DNA from: Paenibacillus faecis
GTDB lineage: Bacteria > Bacillota > Bacilli > Paenibacillales > Paenibacillaceae
Length of the DNA stretch: 64,000 nucleotides
Reading direction: 5' to 3'
Assembly (NCBI RefSeq): GCF_008084145.1
Contig: NZ_VSDO01000006.1
Location: forward strand, 1-64,000
Each line of letters begins with the position of its first letter. The first letter of the stretch is position 1. Positions 42,930-51,845 of the stretch are shown here, one piece after another. The translations under genes and the position numbers were made by a program. The notes beneath the pieces are model-generated. The model worked only from the letters and a program-made list of their open reading frames with translations, was not told where the DNA came from and made no database searches.

Positions 42930-43322
42930 TCAGCTTGTAATTTCGACCCGATTGTTCTCGGGATCCAGCACGACGCTTTCATAGCACCCGTCCCCGGTCC
43001 ACCGGGGCTCGCCGATCACGGCGTATCCGTCATTTTTCAAACGCGCGGTCAATGCGTCAACCTGCTCCACGCCGCCGACCGAGACGGCCATATGGATAAA
43101 GCCCAGAGCCTGAAAATCCACGGTGTTCTGATGCGGATCCTTCACGTCGGGTCTTTGCATCAATTCCAAACGGCAGCCGTCGTCGTAAGAAATAAAGTAG
43201 GACGAAAAGGAGGTACGGGGATTCACGTATTTCTCGTTGGCACGTCCGTTGAAATAGGTAAGGTAAAAGTCCTTCATTTTCTCCAAGTCCTCGCACCAAA
43301 TGGCGATATGATCTATTCTCAT
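42930..43322 (-). CDS. VOC (glyoxalase/bleomycin-resistance) family protein
   Basis: A 130-aa vicinal-oxygen-chelate fold protein. Paired beta-alpha-beta-beta-beta modules are visible: MRIDHIAIWCEDLEKMKDFY (metal His5), CRLELMQRPD (metal Glu), GFIHMAVSVGGVEQVDALTARL (second His) and VVLDPENNRVEI (final Glu). Lactoylglutathione-lyase-like, but the actual reaction is unknown. GTGAGGAG lies 8 nt before the ATG. First gene of a two-gene unit with the DeoR regulator. The AT-rich 43330-43380 stretch upstream is the likely promoter region. Confidence 0.87.
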   Translation of the reverse strand: MRIDHIAIWCEDLEKMKDFYLTYFNGRANEKYVNPRTSFSSYFISYDDGCRLELMQRPDVKDPHQNTVDFQALGFIHMAVSVGGVEQVDALTARLKNDGYAVIGEPRWTGDGCYESVVLDPENNRVEITS

Positions 43323-43491
43323 TCAGTTTCACTCCTCACATAATATAAGTTATATCACTTAATATATAAGCAAAATAGCTTATTTGCAAGTGGGAGGGAG
43401 GAGGTAAGGATAAAACAGCCCCAGCCCCCCATGACGAGGCCATACCTATCTTACTTCCGCTTAGCAAGGAACAAAACGAAACCATTTCAGG

Positions 43492-43725
43492 TCAAACTGA
43501 CTTCTCGGCAAAAAATAAAGGTAAGCACTTGCGAGCCTTGGATACGCTACAGCGCGAGTTGGGCGACTGATGGACGACCCGGACCTGGATTCCGTTAGGA
43601 CCTTTTTGAATATAGGGGGTGATGTCCAGTTCAAACGTGGAGTAGCCGTATTTCCATACGCCGGCAAGTTGACAGTTGACATACAGCGAGAGCGAGGAAT
43701 CCATATAGACCCCTTCAAATCGCAG
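43492..43725 (-). pseudogene. GH2 beta-galactosidase relic
   Basis: On the minus strand one frame reads RFEGVYMDSSLSLYVNCQLA then GVWKYGYSTFELDITPYIQK and VRVVHQSPNSRC, the sugar-binding jelly-roll part of GH2 beta-galactosidases. Neither a start nor a catalytic domain remains, and the frame decays after SPNSRC. A remnant of a deleted glycosidase gene. Confidence 0.72.
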
Positions 43726-43923
43726 GGCACGAAGAGCTTGCTGGGGTATTGAGAGACAATGGAGGGTATGGCTAGATTCTTGATGTGAATGAAATGGGGC
43801 GCGGGCTGCGAAGGGAACCCTTTGCGGCCCGCGTCTTGTCGCGTTTCCGCGAGGTCGTTTCCATAGGTTGGGAATTTTGATATACTGGGTGTGATCTGCA
43901 ACTAAAATGAAGCAGGTGAAACT

Positions 43924-44976
43924 ATGAAATCGGTTACAGTCTATGACATCGCGAAAGAAGCCAATGTCTCCGTCGCAACCGTTTCCCGGGTGCTGAATAA
44001 CACCGCGCCCGTCAAAAAGGAGACCCGGGAGCGCGTCAAGGAATTGATCGACAAATATCAGTTTCAGCCCAACGCACTCGCCAGAAGTCTGATCAAAAAA
44101 GAAACGGGCATGATCGGCATTATTCTGCCGGACATTACGAATCCTTTTTTCCCGGAGGTGTTGTCGGGGTTCGACCAGGAAGCGAGGAAAAAAGGATATA
44201 CGTACTTCCTCTGCGACACGGTGTCGGCCAACGCGGACGATGCCGAGCAGTATGTCAGGGAGTCGCAGTACCTAAACGTGCTGGCGGAGAAGCAAGTGGA
44301 CGGCATCGTTATGCTGGGGGGCCGAATTGATCTGGCCAAGCCGGGCAAAGAACTGGTCGAAGAAGTGGTCGATGTGGGGAAGAGGCTCCCTGTTCTGCTG
44401 ATCAACGGCCGAATCCCCGGGGCGGGCCTTCCCGCCGTCGCAAGCGATGAGCGGTTTGGTGCCGAGCTGGCGACCACGCATCTGATTGAGCTCGGCCACC
44501 GCAAAATCGCCCTTGTCGGCGGATATCGGCACATGAGCAACACGGTGCAGCGCACGGCGGGGTTTACCAAAACGATGGAGCGGTACGGGCTGGAGGTTCG
44601 AAAGGAGTGGCTGCTCCACGACGGATTTTCGGTAGACAGCGGAACCGCATTTATGGACCGGCTGCTCCGGCTTCCGGATCGCCCGACCGCCGTGTTTTGC
44701 TTGAACGATTTGGTGGCGATCGGAGTCCTTAAAGCCGCCGTCAAAGCCGGTTTGAAGGTGCCGCAGGACATGTCGATTATCGGATACGACGACATCCCGT
44801 TTGCGTCGTACAGTATCCCGGAATTAACGACCGTATCGCTGCGGGCTCATGATCTTGGACGCACGGCGGCGGAAATTCTGCATAAGATGATTACCAAAAG
44901 CAAGGTGCCCAAAACCACCCTGATCAAGCCCGAACTGGTCATCCGGGAATCTACGGGCGCCCCCGCGCCACATTGA
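43924..44976 (+). CDS. LacI family transcriptional regulator
   Basis: A 350-aa LacI/PurR-type repressor: HTH and hinge MKSVTVYDIAKEANVSVATVSRVLNNT..PNALARSL, then a periplasmic-binding-like effector domain (GIILPDITNPFFPEVLSGFD, VDGIVMLGG, ATTHLIELGHRKIALVGG, AVFCLNDLVAIGVLKAA, SIIGYDDIPFASYSIPELTTV). CAGGTG ribosome site 5-6 nt before the ATG. It lies directly upstream of, and codirectional with, the GH35-ABC operon, whose leader has three ATGAAA..TTTCAT operators typical for this family, so it is the probable local repressor. Confidence 0.92.
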   Translation: MKSVTVYDIAKEANVSVATVSRVLNNTAPVKKETRERVKELIDKYQFQPNALARSLIKKETGMIGIILPDITNPFFPEVLSGFDQEARKKGYTYFLCDTVSANADDAEQYVRESQYLNVLAEKQVDGIVMLGGRIDLAKPGKELVEEVVDVGKRLPVLLINGRIPGAGLPAVASDERFGAELATTHLIELGHRKIALVGGYRHMSNTVQRTAGFTKTMERYGLEVRKEWLLHDGFSVDSGTAFMDRLLRLPDRPTAVFCLNDLVAIGVLKAAVKAGLKVPQDMSIIGYDDIPFASYSIPELTTVSLRAHDLGRTAAEILHKMITKSKVPKTTLIKPELVIRESTGAPAPH

Positions 44977-44996
44977 ACTTTCGGACGGGGGCGTTT
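44958..44996 (+). terminator. Terminator-like hairpin at the lacI-type gene end
   Basis: CGCCCCCG..CGGGGGCG overlaps the stop codon and is followed by TTTACG. The short T run makes it a weak candidate. Confidence 0.5.
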
Positions 44997-45013
44997 ACGA
45001 ACAAATTCCAGGA

Positions 45014-45042
45014 TTGACAACCGTGATGGGCTAAGCTAAAAT
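45014..45042 (+). promoter_or_regulatory. Promoter of the GH35-ABC operon
   Basis: TTGACA (45014-45019), 17-nt spacer, TAAAAT (45037-45042). It implies a leader of about 345 nt before the GH35 start; apart from the operators, the leader shows no known riboswitch. Confidence 0.7.
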
Positions 45043-45198
45043 ATCGATGAAAACCCTTACATTTATCTACTAATCATACTCCTCTTCGCACCAATTCGTA
45101 CGTCATCCTTTTTATTCTTCATTCAAGAATTCCAAGTATTTTCTTCCAAATCAGGTTTGTCGTCCAGTTTGCGAGGGTATCCCTGACTTCTCCGAGGT

Positions 45199-45214
45199 AT
45201 GAAACCCATTTCAT
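45199..45214 (+). promoter_or_regulatory. LacI-type operator O1
   Basis: ATGAAACCCATTTCAT, the exact reverse complement of the operator at 45331. About 160 nt downstream of the TTGACA promoter, a position for roadblock or loop formation. Confidence 0.75.
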
Positions 45215-45316
45215 TAAGTTTTACCGACCTTCTTAGGTTTCATTTTTATCATTTTCGAATAGCCGCATGCTGCTTACTGTCATGATTAACAGTCCATTAT
45301 TTATGAATACGCCAAT

Positions 45317-45346
45317 ATGAAACGGGTTTCATGAAATGGGTTTCAT
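45317..45346 (+). promoter_or_regulatory. Overlapping LacI-type operators O2 and O3
   Basis: ATGAAACGGGTTTCAT (45317-45332) and ATGAAATGGGTTTCAT (45331-45346) overlap by AT. With O1 they make three nearly identical 16-bp sites, 50-200 nt before the GH35 gene. Confidence 0.8.
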
Positions 45347-45395
45347 ATAGAGTTACGCAGTCTGTTCATTTCCGCTTTGTGAGGAGTGATGTTGA

Positions 45396-48227
45396 TTGAG
45401 TTCTCATGTTCATGCAGAGTCGGTTGTTCGCCTAACCCCTGAATCCGTCGATATCGACGGCGAAAGCGTCATTTTATTATGTGCTTCGCTCTTCTATTTT
45501 CGGATTCCGCGGGAATTGTGGAAGGAACGAATGCTGCAGCTCAAGGCGATGGGGTATAACTGCATCGACGTTTATTTTCCCTGGAATTATCATGAACCCC
45601 GGGAAGGAGAATGGGACTTTACCGGGATACGCGACGCGGAGGCGTTTTTGCGTATCGCCGCAGAATGCGGACTATGGGTCGTTGCGAGACCCGGTCCCTA
45701 TATTTGTTCCGAATGGGACGGAGGGGCTCTGCCGGCCTACCTGCTGGCGAAGGAACCGGAGATAAAGCTGAGGGAGTACGATCCCGGCTTTTTGGAGCAG
45801 GTTGCCAAATGGTACGGCGTCATCTTGCCGATCCTTCGCCGCCATCAGGCGGGGGAAGGCGGAAGCGTCATCTTGGTTCAACTCGATAACGAACTTGATT
45901 TCTACGGATGCGGCGACCCCGAAGCCTACATGTCGGCGCTCCGCGATATGGCCGTGGCTCATGGCATCAAAGTTCCGCTGATCGCCTGCGCCGGACAGGG
46001 GGGGATTGTCCAGGCCACGGGGCTGGCGCAGGGAGTGATCCCGACCTGCAATTTCTATCCCGATGATCGCGATCCCGAGTTTGAGGCCAAGGTGCTGCAT
46101 TACCGCGCGGCACTTTCCGACCTCGGGCTCCCGTTAATGGTGACGGAGACGAACCGGAACCATTATCTGCTCCGCAGGCTGTTGTCGGCCGGGGCGAAAC
46201 TGCTGGGTCCGTACCTGCAAGTATCGGGCACGAACTTCGGGTTTACGAACGCCACCAATAACTGGGGCAGACCGCTCGCCTTCCTGGCTTCGGATTATGA
46301 TTTCGGGGGGATGATTTCTCCCGAAGGGCATATCCGGAGAGAAGGCTACGAAGGCAGACTGCTTGCCAGATTGCTTCAGTCTTATGGTCCAGCTCTGGCG
46401 GCAGCGGCGGTAGGTCCGCATCGGCTCTGGAGCGGAGAGGGGGATATGAGGGAAGTCTTCGGTCCGTTCGGGCTTCGGTTAAAAGGAGGCGGCAGTCTGC
46501 TTTTCTTGTCCAATGGAGCGGAGGAAGCCAGATCTTTCGCACTGCGGGCCCAAGACGGGCGAAGCATTCCGACCGCGGGAACGTTGACCCTCACCTCGCG
46601 CGGGTCCTTAATCTTGCCTGTCGATGTCCCCCTTTCGCTTTGGGGCGTTGACGGCAAAGTGATTTACGCAACGGCCGAGCTTTATTGGGCGAAACCGCAG
46701 GACGGGGGGACGGTTTTGGCCTTCCATCAGGCGGCGGATGGCGGGGAGATTGCGCTGGATCTTTGCGACGTCGTAGAGTTTGAAGCAAACGCGGCGGCGG
46801 TGATCCTTGAGAACGACAGATTCATGATCCAAAGAACCGGCGCCGAAACGGCCTGTATTCGCTTCCGCTTGAAGGGAGGGCGGCAGCTTACGGTCGTCAT
46901 CAGCGACCGTTTGAAAGCGCTTTATGCCGAAAGTGTCTCGCTAAACGGGGAATTGACCGTTACTGAACCGGATTTCCGTGAAGAACGGCTTCATGACAAA
47001 GGTGCGGGCGTGAGCTGGAAAAGATCTTTGGCAAAACAAGGTGAGCCGGCCGTTCAAGCTCAAGCTGTTGGCGAAACGCACGACAGCAGGCTTGAACCAT
47101 TGGAACGACTCGGCGTCTATCGCGGTTTTGCCTGGTATGAAGCCAAAGCCGCCATCCCGGAAGGGAAAGAAGCGGCGGGCGTGCTTGTAAGCAAAGCCGG
47201 GGATGTTTTGTCGCTTTACGCCTCGGGCCGGTATGCCGGAACTTTCACACCCGGCGGAGGGACCGTCTATGCCCCCCTGGAGAATGCGAGAGCGGAACCG
47301 GATCGAGGCGGGCTCCCGATCCGCGTCAGGGTGGAAATTTGGGGGCACTCCAATTTCGACGATATCCGCCTCCCGGGGCTCCGGCTCCATTCGAAGAAGG
47401 GCCTGGAAAGTATCATCGCCGTCACGGGAATCCGCGACATCACCTCAAATTGGCGAATGTCTCCGGCAGCCGAGCATTCCGCTGGTGATGCGGCGGCCTT
47501 CCAGGCGGAGGAAGCTTGGCACCCGGTAGTCGGGTTCGGAGGCTGGTTGTCCGATGATCCGTATCCGGATGAAATTTACAGCAAAACTTTAACTACCTCG
47601 GCGGATGTCAACCGCTGGACTCTGCACTTTCAAAACTTGCGGGGGAAGGCCAGGCTGTTTGTGAACGGCATCGACGCCGGTTTGATCCATCCCTGCGATC
47701 CCTTCGTCGACGTTACCCCTCATGTGGTCCCCGGCGAAACGGTGCATCTGACCGTCCGTCTGCAACGCATGATGGGCCAATCCGCGGGACGGGTCATCTT
47801 GTATGAGGGAGTCTCCGCGGCCGATTACGTGATAAGAGCGGGGGAGGAACCGGAACTTCTCGCCAGCGCCGGGACGGAAGCCGCACAAGATTTGCAGGAG
47901 CCGATCCAACTGCCTATCGCCATGGATCCCGGCGCCGTGGGCTGGCTGCATGGCGTTGTAGGGAACTCCGCCGCCGGTAAAGGCTGGAGGGTGCATGTGG
48001 CCGGCACGGGGCTTAAGCTCACCGTGTTCTTGAACGAGACGATCGTCGGCCGCCTTTGGCTGCCGGGGGGCGCCGGCCGCCCGGTGATGACCGGGGGTAG
48101 CTCGGATTCGTTCTACCTCCCGGGGCCATGGCTTGATCGGAAGGAAGCGCGGCTTCTGATCTACCTGGAGGCGGTTGATCCGCAGGCATCCGGAAGACTG
48201 GAGGCGCTGGATTTTATACCCGTATAA
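45396..48227 (+). CDS. GH35 family beta-galactosidase-like enzyme
   Basis: A 943-aa intracellular glycoside hydrolase. The GH35 barrel occupies residues about 10-340: LFYFRIPRELWKERMLQLKAMGYNCIDVYFPWNYHEP, ARPGPYICSEWDGGALPAYLL, presumed acid/base Glu166 in LVQLDNELDF (usually IENEY, here LDNEL), and nucleophile Glu251 in MVTETN. The C-terminal part has beta-sandwich/jelly-roll domains (LGVYRGFAWYEAKA; LHFQNLRGKARLFVNGIDAG). The TTG start has GAGGAGTG 7 nt upstream. First gene of the operon with two permeases and a binding protein, so it likely hydrolyses an imported galactoside. Confidence 0.92.
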   Translation: MSSHVHAESVVRLTPESVDIDGESVILLCASLFYFRIPRELWKERMLQLKAMGYNCIDVYFPWNYHEPREGEWDFTGIRDAEAFLRIAAECGLWVVARPGPYICSEWDGGALPAYLLAKEPEIKLREYDPGFLEQVAKWYGVILPILRRHQAGEGGSVILVQLDNELDFYGCGDPEAYMSALRDMAVAHGIKVPLIACAGQGGIVQATGLAQGVIPTCNFYPDDRDPEFEAKVLHYRAALSDLGLPLMVTETNRNHYLLRRLLSAGAKLLGPYLQVSGTNFGFTNATNNWGRPLAFLASDYDFGGMISPEGHIRREGYEGRLLARLLQSYGPALAAAAVGPHRLWSGEGDMREVFGPFGLRLKGGGSLLFLSNGAEEARSFALRAQDGRSIPTAGTLTLTSRGSLILPVDVPLSLWGVDGKVIYATAELYWAKPQDGGTVLAFHQAADGGEIALDLCDVVEFEANAAAVILENDRFMIQRTGAETACIRFRLKGGRQLTVVISDRLKALYAESVSLNGELTVTEPDFREERLHDKGAGVSWKRSLAKQGEPAVQAQAVGETHDSRLEPLERLGVYRGFAWYEAKAAIPEGKEAAGVLVSKAGDVLSLYASGRYAGTFTPGGGTVYAPLENARAEPDRGGLPIRVRVEIWGHSNFDDIRLPGLRLHSKKGLESIIAVTGIRDITSNWRMSPAAEHSAGDAAAFQAEEAWHPVVGFGGWLSDDPYPDEIYSKTLTTSADVNRWTLHFQNLRGKARLFVNGIDAGLIHPCDPFVDVTPHVVPGETVHLTVRLQRMMGQSAGRVILYEGVSAADYVIRAGEEPELLASAGTEAAQDLQEPIQLPIAMDPGAVGWLHGVVGNSAAGKGWRVHVAGTGLKLTVFLNETIVGRLWLPGGAGRPVMTGGSSDSFYLPGPWLDRKEARLLIYLEAVDPQASGRLEALDFIPV

Positions 48228-48238
48228 GGAGGTTCGCT

Positions 48239-49204
48239 ATGGAGACTGCTGCACAAGCCCGGAGCCGCAAACGTCAGCACTTGCATTCCGGCAGCCGGAG
48301 GAGACGGTTCTGGAACAACAAAACGCTCCTGCTGATGTGTCTGCCCGCGATTCTGTTCTTTATCGTATTCGCTTATTTGCCGATGCCCGGCCTGTATTTG
48401 GCTTTCATTAAGTACAACTACACGGACGGCATATTCAAGAGCCCGTTCGTCGGTTTCGATAATTTCAAGTTCCTGGTCATGACCGGCGATTTGTGGAGAC
48501 TCACATTAAATACCGTCCTTTACAACCTGGCCTTCATTCTGCTCGGCAATGTGCTGCAAATCGTCGTCGCCGTCTTTTTAAATGAAATTCGTCTGAAGTG
48601 GTTCAAAAAGGTATCGCAAACGCTCATGTTTCTGCCTCACTTCATCTCGGCCGTTCTGATCGGGCTGATCGCTTACAATGTGCTGAGCTATGACTACGGA
48701 TTGCTGAACTCGATTCTGACTTCGCTCGGGATGGAGCCCGTCAAAACCTACTCCAACGCCGGCATCTGGCCTTTCATTATTATCCTGACCTATTTGTGGC
48801 AGTCGACGGGGTACGGTTCCATCGTTTATTTCGCCGCGATTATGGGATTGGACAACGAGATTATCGAAGCTTCGGAGATCGATGGGGCCAACGCCTTTCA
48901 ACGAATCCGCTACATCGTGCTTCCCTGGCTTAAACCGACGTTTATCATCCTGCTCCTGTTCTCTTTGGGCGGGATTCTCAGAGGCAACTTCGGGCTCTTT
49001 TTCAATCTGGTCGGAGCCAATAACACCGCGCTTTACGCGACGACGGACATCATAGAAACCTATGTGTTCCGCGCGCTGATGACCAACTTCAACTTCTCGA
49101 TCGGCAGTGCGGTCAGTTTGTACCAGTCGGTCTTCGGATTTGCCGTAGTCCTTACGGCCAACTGGCTGGTCAAGAAATTTTCGCCCGACAATTCTCTCTT
49201 CTAG
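48239..49204 (+). CDS. Carbohydrate ABC transporter permease (LplB/UgpA type)
   Basis: A 321-aa MalF-type inner-membrane subunit with six helices. The EAA loop is EIIEASEIDGANAFQRIRYIVLPWLKP, the contact site for the ATPase. N-terminal helix MCLPAILFFIVFAYLPMPGLYLAF. Twelve nt downstream of the GH35 gene with AAGGAGG. Partner of the permease at 49217. The long cytoplasmic N-terminus (about 30 basic residues) is usual for LplB-like proteins. Confidence 0.93.
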   Translation: METAAQARSRKRQHLHSGSRRRRFWNNKTLLLMCLPAILFFIVFAYLPMPGLYLAFIKYNYTDGIFKSPFVGFDNFKFLVMTGDLWRLTLNTVLYNLAFILLGNVLQIVVAVFLNEIRLKWFKKVSQTLMFLPHFISAVLIGLIAYNVLSYDYGLLNSILTSLGMEPVKTYSNAGIWPFIIILTYLWQSTGYGSIVYFAAIMGLDNEIIEASEIDGANAFQRIRYIVLPWLKPTFIILLLFSLGGILRGNFGLFFNLVGANNTALYATTDIIETYVFRALMTNFNFSIGSAVSLYQSVFGFAVVLTANWLVKKFSPDNSLF

Positions 49205-49216
49205 GAGGCGTTACGC

Positions 49217-50128
49217 ATGGATGACCTCATCGAAACCCGAAGCGTCCGAACGGATTTCAGCGGAATCCTCGTGAAAATCGTCGGCTACGTATTTATCGGA
49301 TTGTTTTCTCTGTGCTGTCTACTGCCATTCCTGCTCGTGCTGGGCACCTCGTTTACTTCCGAGGATGCGATCAAACGGTTCGGGTTTAATTTTTGGCCTC
49401 GGGAATTCAGCGCGTTTTCGTACAAAATCGTCTTCGAGAACCCGGATCTGATCATCGGCTCCTATCTGGTGACGATGGGTATTACGGTGGTCGGCACCGC
49501 CGTGGGACTGTTCCTCGTTGCCATGACCGGTTACGCGCTGCAGCGGCCGGATTTCGAGTACCGGAATAAAATTTCATTTTTTATCTATTTTACGACGTTG
49601 TTCACGGGGGGCCTTGTTCCGTTCTACCTGCTGGTCACGCAATACCTGCATCTGAAGGACAACTACCTGGCGGTTTTGCTTCCCGGCCTGATCAGCCCGT
49701 TTCTGATTATTATGATGAAAAGCTTCGTCCGCTCCATCCCGCACGCGATCACCGAATCCGCCAAAATCGACGGCGCCGGCGATTTCACGATTTTCATCAA
49801 GCTTATTCTGCCGATGACGACGCCGGCGCTGGCGACCATCGGTTTGTTCATCGCGCTGGGGTACTGGAACGAATGGTACAACTCGATGCTGTTTCTGTCG
49901 CCGGATATGAAATACCGGCCGCTGCAGTTGTTTCTCTATAACGTGATCACCAGCGCGGACTTTGTCCGGAACTCGGCGGCGGCCTCCAATGTGGAGCTGC
50001 GCGATGTGCCGCTGGAGTCTATGAAGATGGCGACCGCCATCGTTGCCACGGGCCCTGTCATTTTGTTCTACCCGTTCGTGCAGCGTTATTTTATAAAAGG
50101 AATTACGGTTGGGGCGGTAAAAGGCTGA
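49217..50128 (+). CDS. Carbohydrate ABC transporter permease (LplC/YtcP type)
   Basis: A 303-aa MalG-type permease; six helices; EAA loop HAITESAKIDGAGDFTIFIKLILPMTTPAL; C-terminal ending PFVQRYFIKGITVGAVKG is typical of YtcP/LplC. TAGGAGG lies 8 nt before the ATG, 12 nt after the first permease. The operon contains no nucleotide-binding subunit; a shared MsmX/UgpC-type ATPase encoded elsewhere must energise it (established for such importers in Bacillus). Confidence 0.93.
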   Translation: MDDLIETRSVRTDFSGILVKIVGYVFIGLFSLCCLLPFLLVLGTSFTSEDAIKRFGFNFWPREFSAFSYKIVFENPDLIIGSYLVTMGITVVGTAVGLFLVAMTGYALQRPDFEYRNKISFFIYFTTLFTGGLVPFYLLVTQYLHLKDNYLAVLLPGLISPFLIIMMKSFVRSIPHAITESAKIDGAGDFTIFIKLILPMTTPALATIGLFIALGYWNEWYNSMLFLSPDMKYRPLQLFLYNVITSADFVRNSAAASNVELRDVPLESMKMATAIVATGPVILFYPFVQRYFIKGITVGAVKG

Positions 50129-50163
50129 ATTTCATTACGAAGGAAAAGGGGAGGTCATGATCG

Positions 50164-51744
50164 ATGAAGACGAAATGGGGAAAAGCTTCGATTGTGTTGC
50201 TGGTATCCGTCATGGTGTTTATTCTCTCCGCATGCGGCGGAAGCAACGAGGGCAAGGAGACGGGGAAATCCACCCCGGGAACGGCGCCCGGTTCCGGTCC
50301 GGACACCTCGAAGTTCGTCAAGATCAGCTATTTGGTGCTCGGCGATAAGCCGAAGAACGGACAGTTCGAAAAGGTGCTGGCGGAAGTCAACAAGTTCATG
50401 AAGGAAAAAATCAATGCCGAGCTCGAATGGAAGTGGATCGAATGGGCGGATTGGCAGACCAAATATAATCTGGCGCTGGCCTCCGGCGAGCCCATCGATC
50501 TGATTACGATCGGAACCGACTGGCTGGACACTTGGGGAAATGCGCAGCGCGGCGCTTTTATGAACCTCGATGAACTACTGCCCAAGTACGCGCCGGAAAC
50601 GTGGAAGTCCATCCCCGAGGAAGACTGGAAGGAGAGCCGATACAACGGCAAAATCGTGCTGATCCCGGAAAACGACTACACGCAATGGGTAAACCACGGC
50701 TTCTTTTACCGCGGCGACTGGGCGAAGGAGGCCGGCCTAACGGAGCCGATCAAGGATTGGGAAGGCATCGAAACTTATCTGCAATATATCAAAGATCATA
50801 AACCCGGTGTGATCCCGTGGGATGCGGCTTCGGGGACGCAGACCTGGGGCGGATTTATCCAGTCGTATACCGATCAGTTGGAGCTGCCGATTTCAACCGG
50901 ATTCCTGCCCGTCTTTACGGCAAAGTCCTATGATGAGAAATTTACGGTCACGAGTCCCGTGTTTGAGGACGTTTTTGTGAAATATGCAACGATGATGAAG
51001 AAATGGGCGGATCAAGGCTTTTGGCGCGAAGATGCGCTGAACAACAAAAACAACAACCGCGATGCCCTGAAGGCGGGCTTGTCCGGTTTGGACCAGCATC
51101 ATACCCAAACGTTCTCGGGCCTGCGCGTGGAAATGGATAAATTACAACCGGGATCCGAGCTGCAGATGTTTCCGTTCTCCCGCACCCGCGGTACGAATTT
51201 GATGGAGCTGTCGATTACCCATGGCGGCACATCCGTCGGGGCCCATAGCAAAAACCCGGAGCGCGCCCTTATGGCTTACGATTTGATCCGCAATAACGAG
51301 GAGATCTACCATCTGATCAATTACGGGATCGAAGGGGTGCAGTACGAGGTGAAGGACGGCAAGCGCGTTCAGCCGGAAGGCTTCAAGGATGCCGAGCACG
51401 GGTACTATTCGGACTTCTGGGGTGGGCGTGTCGACAAATTTGAAATTCCGAGCGCGAACTCTTGGGATCAGATCGAAGAGACGCTGTATGCCGAATACGA
51501 CAAAATTAAGAAGCCGTATGTGTACGGGCAATTCGTCTTTGACAAGACGCCGGTAGAAGCCGAGTTGACGGCGATCTCGCAGGTGACGGGCGAGCTGGGG
51601 CCGGCGATTGTCCTCGGCAAGGCGGGGGATCCGGCCCAGGCGGTGGAAGAATTCCGCGACAAGCTCAAACAGGCGGGCTACGATAAAGTGCTGGCGGAAT
51701 TGCAAAAACAGCTCGACGCCTATAAAACCCAGCTGGGCGAATGA
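50164..51744 (+). CDS. Sugar ABC transporter substrate-binding lipoprotein (DUF3502 C-terminus)
   Basis: A 526-aa lipoprotein. Signal peptide MKTKWGKASIVLLVSVMVFILSACGG with lipobox LSAC, then a Gly/Ser/Thr linker and a two-lobe binding domain (FEKVLAEVNKFMKEKINAELEW, DLITIGTDWLDTW, YTQWVNHGFFYRGDW). The C-terminal ~75 residues (PYVYGQFVFDKTPVEAELTAISQV.. to the end) match the DUF3502 extension common in LplA-like Paenibacillus binding proteins. GGGGAGG lies 8 nt before the ATG. Last gene of the operon, followed by a terminator. The cargo is probably the GH35 substrate. Confidence 0.93.
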   Translation: MKTKWGKASIVLLVSVMVFILSACGGSNEGKETGKSTPGTAPGSGPDTSKFVKISYLVLGDKPKNGQFEKVLAEVNKFMKEKINAELEWKWIEWADWQTKYNLALASGEPIDLITIGTDWLDTWGNAQRGAFMNLDELLPKYAPETWKSIPEEDWKESRYNGKIVLIPENDYTQWVNHGFFYRGDWAKEAGLTEPIKDWEGIETYLQYIKDHKPGVIPWDAASGTQTWGGFIQSYTDQLELPISTGFLPVFTAKSYDEKFTVTSPVFEDVFVKYATMMKKWADQGFWREDALNNKNNNRDALKAGLSGLDQHHTQTFSGLRVEMDKLQPGSELQMFPFSRTRGTNLMELSITHGGTSVGAHSKNPERALMAYDLIRNNEEIYHLINYGIEGVQYEVKDGKRVQPEGFKDAEHGYYSDFWGGRVDKFEIPSANSWDQIEETLYAEYDKIKKPYVYGQFVFDKTPVEAELTAISQVTGELGPAIVLGKAGDPAQAVEEFRDKLKQAGYDKVLAELQKQLDAYKTQLGE

Positions 51745-51767
51745 AAAGCGAATAAACCGACCATTAC

Positions 51768-51798
51768 CGCTATCCCGGATTTACGGGATAGCGTTTTT
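51768..51798 (+). terminator. Terminator of the GH35-ABC operon
   Basis: CGCTATCCCG-GATTTA-CGGGATAGCG then TTTTTG. Confidence 0.93.
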
Positions 51799-51845
51799 GT
51801 TGCGGCTTTAGCCAGTTGAGTGCGTGAAACGTGCGAAACAAAAAA

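Noticed and set aside
43461..43901. 146-aa minus-strand ORF
   Set aside because: It is a shadow of the GH2 relic in the wrong frame; only the 43492-43725 frame shows a recognisable domain.
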